A stretch of 64,000 nucleotides of DNA from positions 94,004,721 to 94,068,720 of the forward strand of contig CM064861.1 in NCBI GenBank assembly GCA_032719365.1, in the 5' to 3' direction. A model generated the notes under the pieces. It searched no databases, had not been told where the DNA came from, and was given only the letters and a program-made list of their open reading frames with translations. Positions within the stretch are counted from its first letter, which is position 1. The number at the start of each line of letters is the position of its first letter. The position numbers were made by a program, and so were the translations under genes. Source of the DNA: Prinsepia uniflora (lineage: Eukaryota; Streptophyta; Magnoliopsida; Rosales; Rosaceae). Below, piece by piece: positions 57,932 to 64,000 of this stretch.

Positions 57932-60386
57932 AATTTGGTTGAAAATACTCGACTCGTAAAGAATAATGTTCAACCCTAAGTCTGATTTCAAAAAAAAAAA
58001 AAAATCCTCTTGTAAGCAAAGGCATATATTCTGAATTTATCAGAACATATAAAATTACTCGAACAAAACTAGAAAATTAACAGTTTTAATAAGATGGTTA
58101 AGAGTTTTATGGTAAAAGACATATTAAATATTAGGCCTAGCTAGCTTCCTAACATTATTAAGACATCATATGGGAGTTTGGGGCATCATGATCATGAGTT
58201 GTTTTCCACTCTCGGCCATGTAAGTGGGCGCTGGACTCTTTCTTGTCTCCTTCCCAGAGTGGAGGCCTGGAAGGGATTCATATAGACCGGTGTTCATGTT
58301 TTATCAAATTATTTTGTCCAATAGACAATATATATCCTTAACGTTCATCAGCATATTTCAAGTATTTCTAGTATAATTAAGTTGGATAATATTGTCTATT
58401 TTTTTCGTTCAATGCTATTGGATAAAGGATAGAAGCGTAGTTAATTAGGAGTATAAAACAATTTTATTCATTCCATGTCAAGTAGAAATATATAATTAAC
58501 TTCGTTGTGTCATTTACGAGAGTCGAATACAAAATCTCCTACATAAGTGTACGTGGAAAGATATACCACTAGACTATAACATAAAAAGTGACAATAGATA
58601 CAAAGACATGCATTAATCACGAATATATACGGCTTTCTTAGTATAATATTAATGCACACAATATAATTTCATAAATTATAACATAAAATTTCGAAAATAC
58701 ACTTTAAAAGATAAACACATCAAGTGTTAATTATCCCAACGTAACCAAATAATATTTGAAATTGAAATCATCAAGAATTGTTGTTGGATTTGTATTGAAA
58801 GATTCCTTTCATTTCTAGTGCTTCGCTCACTACCCAAAGATTCCTTAAGCAGGATGTATGAGGTCATTACAAAGTTTTAACTCATCATTTGTACCAGATT
58901 TAAATCTTCCCTAACTATCTCAATTTGATTTTATTTCTTAATTAATATACTTCTTCCCTAATGCAACTTGATTAGTTTTTAATACGATCCAGACAATGTG
59001 GTATTAGCTAAAAATGTAGCTCCACCCCTTTAACAAAAGCATGCTTAATTCCTCATTAGGAAAAGCATGCAGCTGCTATATGTATATGCACCAACCCTAA
59101 CAATTTATATAAATTCAAGCACATATACTTATATACGTACATCATGGCCAATAACGACTATTTTATACCATCCTAGTGTTCAAGGTTTCATGTTTGATGT
59201 ATATTAATATTAAAATTTCAGAGTTTTAGATTCGACTTATATTATGGGTTAAGATTTTAGAATCCAATACGAGGAATTAGATACTACTGCTATATATACT
59301 ATCTTGTGTTCAAGGTATAATTAGGTTCGACAAACGTTAAATTTTTTCAAGATAGGTTTCAAAGTTGAGTAGAAGTAATATCCGGTTCCGAAATAATCAT
59401 TGTTATAATACATATCATAGTGTTCAAGGCTTTGAACTCTTTATTTTGAACGATACATACATAACTGGCTTATTGTATAATTTAGTCCGAACAAAAATAC
59501 ATAATTAGGAATATTATATACCCAATTGGCAAATAAAATACAAATCGGTACATTTTCATCATGTGATTGACTTGTATATATTAACATATGGTATTAATTA
59601 GTTCAAAAGTGGCTGCAATCCCACAGCAGAAAGTAGGGTTTTGTGACAGAGGAGAGGAATAATCAGTTCAGTGTTGTTGCTGCAGAGAAAGAGAGATGAA
59701 TATGAAAATGCAAAGATCCATATATGGTTCTTCTTCTTTGTCCCATTGCCACTGCAAAGGGCCCTTTTTTAAAAAAAAAATTGATTTCAAGAGGAAAGAC
59801 ATGCACTCACTCGCCAACCGCAATCCCCATGGCTCAGCCATGAACTCAAATTTCTTAACTATTATTAATTACCGAGAGAGTGAGCCACTCATTTCTCCAT
59901 GAAACTAGGTCAGATTCATACGAACCAATAACGTGGGCGCTGCTGATGTGTGAAGCTTTTTCAACTATTAGAAAAATTTTTGATTGGAAAATAATAATAA
60001 TAATTAAAAAAATGTGTATATGACACTGGTAGAAAAAATGCTCAGGATGGTACTGGCCCTGGCCTGCTAAGGATTAGTGCTACTGTGCATATGAGCGGAT
60101 GGTCGCAACGTTATTGCGCATATTGGAAGAGATCAGTGCGTGGTTAAGCAACATCGAGGCTTGTGGTTTACTTAAAAGTTGAAATATGATAATTTTTTAC
60201 TCTAAAATCCTTCATGCATATATGTTTATTATCAGCTTCTGATACGATGAATTATTAGGATTTTAACCTTCTTATTTTATAATATTAAACTTCAAACACT
60301 TTTATAATTGAACTTTATATTATAATTGAGCTACTAAATAGTTAGCAGTAATGTTTTCATAAAATAATGGAAGAAAAAAATAGAAC
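57932..60386. other. Intergenic region downstream of ALMT
   Basis: AT-rich, no convincing gene. A sequence CACTGGTAGAAAAAATGC at 60024-60041 resembles a CACTA-transposon terminus, but no partner end was found. A 68-codon ORF at 59696-59902 looks like chance. An AATAAT at about 57962 could serve as ALMT polyadenylation signal. Confidence 0.45.
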
Positions 60387-60734
60387 TGATAGAAGGGAGA
60401 ATCCATGACAGAATAGAGAGTGAATTGAGAGAATACGGAGAAATCAAGAAAAGCCACCTTCAGTTTTTCTTTCCTTAGTTGGTTTACAGTGTGTATAGAT
60501 ACAGATTATATATCTCACCTTTTCTTAGAGTCTAAGACATAGCACAGTTGATCTCCCAAATACAGTTGGAGATTCCCTTCAACTCTTACAAATCTGTTCC
60601 CTAGAATCATGGTCTTGTCACAATCACATGCTTAACTAACCAACGGTGGAATTGTATCAGTCTTCATGAGAACCCGTGTGTGATGACCCTAGCTTAACTA
60701 CCTGTGCTTGACTTGTGCTTCTGTAGTGCTAACA
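60387..60734 (-). mobile_element. Solo LTR of a Ty1/copia-type element
   Basis: 348 bp. On the minus strand it begins TGTTAGCACTACAGAAGC and ends CCCTTCTATCA. AGAAC flanks both sides (60382-60386 and 60735-60739), a 5-bp TSD. A TATATAATC box lies mid-LTR on the minus strand. No internal sequence remains, so the element was reduced by LTR-LTR recombination. It is unrelated to the copia LTR at 32931 beyond the TGTTAG start. Confidence 0.82.
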
Positions 60735-60739
60735 AGAAC

Positions 60740-61600
60740 TACTGATTAAAAGTGCCACTAAATAGAAGGGGGGAAGAGGGGCGGGGGAGGGTTGTAGTTA
60801 GCAATAATGTTTTCATAAGTCAGATTAGGATAGTCTTGAATAAATATTAATATTATTAAGTACTGATCAATGAATTGCATGCCCTTATATTTATATATGG
60901 ATTCGCTTAGTTACATTGAGGAATTTCATCCGTGATTAATATTATATAAATTTTTTTAAAATTTTAATTTCGAGTGATCTGGAGCACGTACCAGCCTTTG
61001 CTGATGGCCCGTACATTTTCCTTCATAGGCTTTGTCGAAGAACAATTTTGACATGCAAGTGCATAAAAATCATCATTTCCATATGTAAAAGACGAATTCA
61101 TTGAATGGAACATGATGATCATAAGTAAGAAGCAAGAAAATATGATTATGAATTATTAATTAGATGAAAATTTTAGAAAAAACTCTTCCCCTGCCCAAGA
61201 GTCACAACTATTCATATTCAAAGGAAATGGGGATCACATGAAGAACAAAGATTTACTTTAGTCTTTAATCTAATTTTCCTCATTCTGGACTCAGCTTCAT
61301 TTCACTCTTCAGTGTTCCCAGTTCATTATGCATTTTAATAGTTAAGCCGCACGTGTAACACACTAATTCTATTTTTTAAAAGGTTTAATTTGCAATTACA
61401 TTAATTCTTAACTTAGTATACCGAATCCTTGATCATTGTTCGGCACTCGCCTGTCGTAGTCTCAATCCATATTTTTTGCGGAAATTAATCGAACATCTTT
61501 ATTATTATATTGTGAAGGGAAGATGGAGGTTTGGTAAATTTTTTTTTCTCATCATTTCATATATTGCCCTTCACTTAAGAATATAAAATAAGTTGATCCA
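60740..61600. other. Intergenic stretch, nothing recognised
   Basis: AT-rich, with a G-run (GAAGGGGGGAAGAGGGGCGG region) near 60765-60790. No gene or named repeat. Confidence 0.45.
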
Positions 61601-63050
61601 ATATAGATTATGAGTGTACAAGAATAAGTTGGTTTTTCTATAGCACTCTAATAATATACGATCGAGATTCAAAGTTCAAATATTATTTTTTAGAAATTTT
61701 GAGTTCGAATTTTAAAATTATAAAATTGATAAGAACTTGATCTAGCATTGGATATGACATATTGGAAAAAGAATTTTGACTTTCTTCCATTTTGAGTTTA
61801 TTTTTTCAATAGAACGGTTTACGTAAAATCTAACAATACCATATTAGAGTGAAGATCAAATTGTATTTTTTTTCAAAGTTTCGAGTTTAGATTTCACAAT
61901 TATAAAATTTAAATGAGCTCTAGCATTATTATTGCAGATCGATAAAAAAATTTCCATTTTGAGTTAGGTTTTTTCAATAGAAATTAGTTTTATGCGAGCT
62001 TTAATGATATAGGATTAGAGTTTCTAAGTCAAAAGTCGAGTTTGGAATTTGGAATATGAACTCTAATATTTGATATTAAGGATTATAGAATGAATTTTGA
62101 TATTTTTTTTTTTTCATTTTGAGTTTAGTTTTTCTATAACTAGGTTATTATGAACTCTAATGATACACAATTGGTGTTTCAAATTTCATATATTTTTTTT
62201 CAAAATTTCGATTTTGGAATAAAAAATTAATATGATCATCCAACCTTCATATTGCAAATTGGAAAAATGACTTAACTTTTTTCAATCTTGAGTTTGATTT
62301 TTTCAATAGAAAGTTGGGTTTATGTGAACTATAACAATAAGATTTACGTTTTGAAGATCAATTTTTTTTTTCTTTCCAAATTTCAGTTTGAAGTTTTGAA
62401 TTATAAAGTTTATGTGAACTTTAGCATTTGATATTGTGAATTAGAAAAATATTTTTTTTTTCAATTTTCAATTTTTAGTTTGTTTTTTTTTCAGTTGTTT
62501 ATTTATGTAACCTCTAAACTCCAATAATACATTATTGGGGTTTCAAAGTTTTATTTAATTTTTTTTCTTCCAAATTTCGAGTTTGTTGTTTGGAATGATA
62601 AGGTTTGTAATCTAGTGTTTAACATTGCCCATTGAAAGAAAAAATAATTTTGACATTTTCCTTTTCAAGTTTGGTTTTTTTCAATAAATAGATTTTCGTG
62701 AACTCCAACAATACACGATTGCAATTTCAAAGTTAAAATTTTAAAATAAAATAAAAATTCGACGCTTTTTACATTTCGGATTGGAAAAAAAATGAAAATG
62801 TTCTTTATTTTCCTTCAGATTGTTTATGTGAGCTCTTACAATTTGAAATTGAGGTTTCAAATTTCAAATTTTCAAGTTCCGATTTTGGAATTATAAATTT
62901 TATATAAACTCTAGCATTTAATCATTTAAACCGGAAAAAGAATTTTGATTTTCTTTCATTTTTAGTTTTATTATTTTCATTGAATGTTTATGCAAACTCT
63001 AACGGTATGAAATTGGAGTTTCGAAATTCAATTTTTCTATTCTGCAAAGG
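61600..63050. repeat. Degenerate tandem array, unit about 165-190 bp, 8-9 copies
   Basis: A recurring order of blocks: TTTTGAGTTTA.TTTTTTCAATAGAA, then TTTATGTGAACTCTAACAATA, then TTTCAAAGTT..ATTTTTTTTC, then GAGTTT.GAATTATAAA, then CTAGCATTTGATATTG..TTGGAAAAA. Anchors (TTTTTCAATAG or a variant) lie near 61634, 61801, 61969, 62129, 62298, 62485, 62675, 62807 and 62970. Copies have diverged strongly. It is very T-rich and satellite-like, with no coding potential. Confidence 0.72.
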
Positions 63051-63755
63051 ATTTTATTTTGGTGAGGGTTAACCATATGAAAATAATCAACCAGAATAAT
63101 TTATTAAGTGACTAAATAAAACGATCCGCCTTGGTTGCGATTTAACAATGCTAATTTGAACTACATAAGAAATAAGATAAACCAACTGTAGGTATGTATG
63201 TCTGTGGTCAGCCTTTGGGATCTTCTGATAAAAAAAAAAAAGAAAAAAAAAAGACCTTATTGATCAACCGAGTAGTAAATACAACAACTAGTGAGAATCG
63301 AAATCAACTGATTATATGAATGTCAGCATGCTTCTTTTACTCGTTCGTTAACTTGAAAAATATGACTGCAGTACCATGCGACTTGAAATTTTACTTGACA
63401 TTGTAGAATTCATCTGACTACCCTGCATTTGCTCCTTTTGTTCACAGAAAAAAATATAATAGGAAGGGATAACAAAAACAGCAATCAAGTAATTTTACTT
63501 GAGTGAAAGAGCTTGCAGAAAAAAAAAATGATCTTATTCAATAATATATACTCACATGTCTCGTCACTTCAGCAGAGCTGACATTTACTATATATACTGC
63601 CAATTATTTATAAATAACCATGAGAAAACAAAACAAAACAAAACAAAACTTGGCTATCTACCATTAAAAAACCCCTCCTACCTAAAGCACTGCAGGTTGC
63701 TAGATTACCGTGTTAGTATCATACACAGATGAACCGGTAAGACACATAGTCTACC
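63051..63755. other. Presumed intergenic DNA and 3' UTR of the gene at the right edge
   Basis: AT-rich, with an AAAAC microsatellite near 63629-63649. The part nearest 63755 would be the 3' UTR of the minus-strand frame to its right. Confidence 0.4.
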
Positions 63756-64000
63756 TTACAAGCCATAGACCGGATTTTCTACATGCGGCGGCAAGAGATG
63801 GAGGTCCTTACAGTGTTGCTTGTCATAGTCACGGGTTCTGGGTATTGCTCCGGTGCACAGTCGAAGGAATTCGTTCCCGGTGAGACAGTGGTGAGCAAAT
63901 GCCAGTCCCCCATCAAGCATACCTGTCAAGGTAGGCATTGATGCCGACTTTGTGATCTTCTTTCCGGTACTGGCTCTTGATTTTGCATCATATTTTTCTT
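63756..64000 (-). CDS. 3' end of an unrecognised protein-coding gene
   Basis: An open minus-strand frame enters from the right window edge and stops at 63756-63758, giving at least 80 residues. It looks like a genuine conserved protein tail: balanced composition, three Cys, few repeats, with pieces such as SASMPTLTGMLDGGLAFAHH, CLTGNEFLRLCTGAIPRTRD and a final PHVENPVYGL. Its base composition (near 50% GC) stands out from the AT-rich sequence beside it. I do not recognise the family and do not assign a function. The upstream exons lie outside the window. No Met is needed here because the fragment is internal. Confidence 0.55.
   Translation of the reverse strand, partial: EKYDAKSRASTGKKITKSASMPTLTGMLDGGLAFAHHCLTGNEFLRLCTGAIPRTRDYDKQHCKDLHLLPPHVENPVYGL

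Noticed and set aside
60024..60041. CACTA transposon end
   Set aside because: The 18-bp likeness to a CACTA terminus stands alone; no inverted partner, 3-bp TSD or transposase fragment was found.

Overview
The window looks like a land plant nuclear chromosome, most likely a eudicot. The evidence is plant Ty3/gypsy and Ty1/copia retrotransposons with initiator-Met-tRNA primer sites, a hAT MITE and a TRIM, a fragment of plastid psbD in nuclear DNA, and an intron-containing ALMT (aluminium-activated malate transporter family) gene in AT-rich DNA. I could not fix the genus.

Layout. (1) 1-25420 is a nest of gypsy-type elements. A chromovirus pol end (integrase plus C-terminal chromodomain-like tail, Tekay/Del style) runs off the left edge and is followed by its polypurine tract and a long 3' LTR. 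Two ~9.9 kb coding-free LTR elements (LARD-like) are inserted in that LTR on the minus strand: 2973-12844 with TSD TGACA, and 13550-23499 with TSD ACGGA. The gypsy LTR appears to end at 24170, inside a still older LTR remnant (24171-25420). (2) 25421-32930 is AT-rich intergenic DNA with a 344-bp TRIM, a 574-bp hAT MITE with an 8-bp TSD, a 606-bp long-inverted-repeat element and diverged repeats. (3) 32931-52497 is a minus-strand Ty1/copia element with TSD CTATT. It has lost the inner end of its 5' LTR, its PBS and its gag, and its reverse transcriptase is split by a 15.7 kb LTR-internal-LTR-internal-LTR array of the same LARD family (TSD GCTAG). (4) 52503-55440 holds AT-rich DNA, a psbD plastid insertion with a frameshift, and a retroelement fragment. 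(5) 55450-57931 is the one complete host gene seen, a six-exon ALMT-family gene predicted to give 507 residues. (6) 57932-64000 holds intergenic DNA, a copia-type solo LTR (TSD AGAAC), a degenerate ~165-190 bp tandem array, and the 3' end of an unrecognised minus-strand gene at the right edge.

How the parts relate. Seven LARD LTRs and the gypsy LTR share end sequences, a PPT-adjacent hairpin and a 26-bp near-perfect palindrome. This suggests the LARDs are mobilised in trans by a Tekay/Del-type chromovirus. LTR pairs within each LARD differ at very few positions by eye, so the insertions look recent. The most notable structures are the three-LTR tandem array, the clustered TGACGTCA palindromes and GGGCCC repeat arrays in the LTRs, and the near-identical LARD copies in opposite orientation. 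I found no evidence for a novel protein-coding system; the novelty here is structural.
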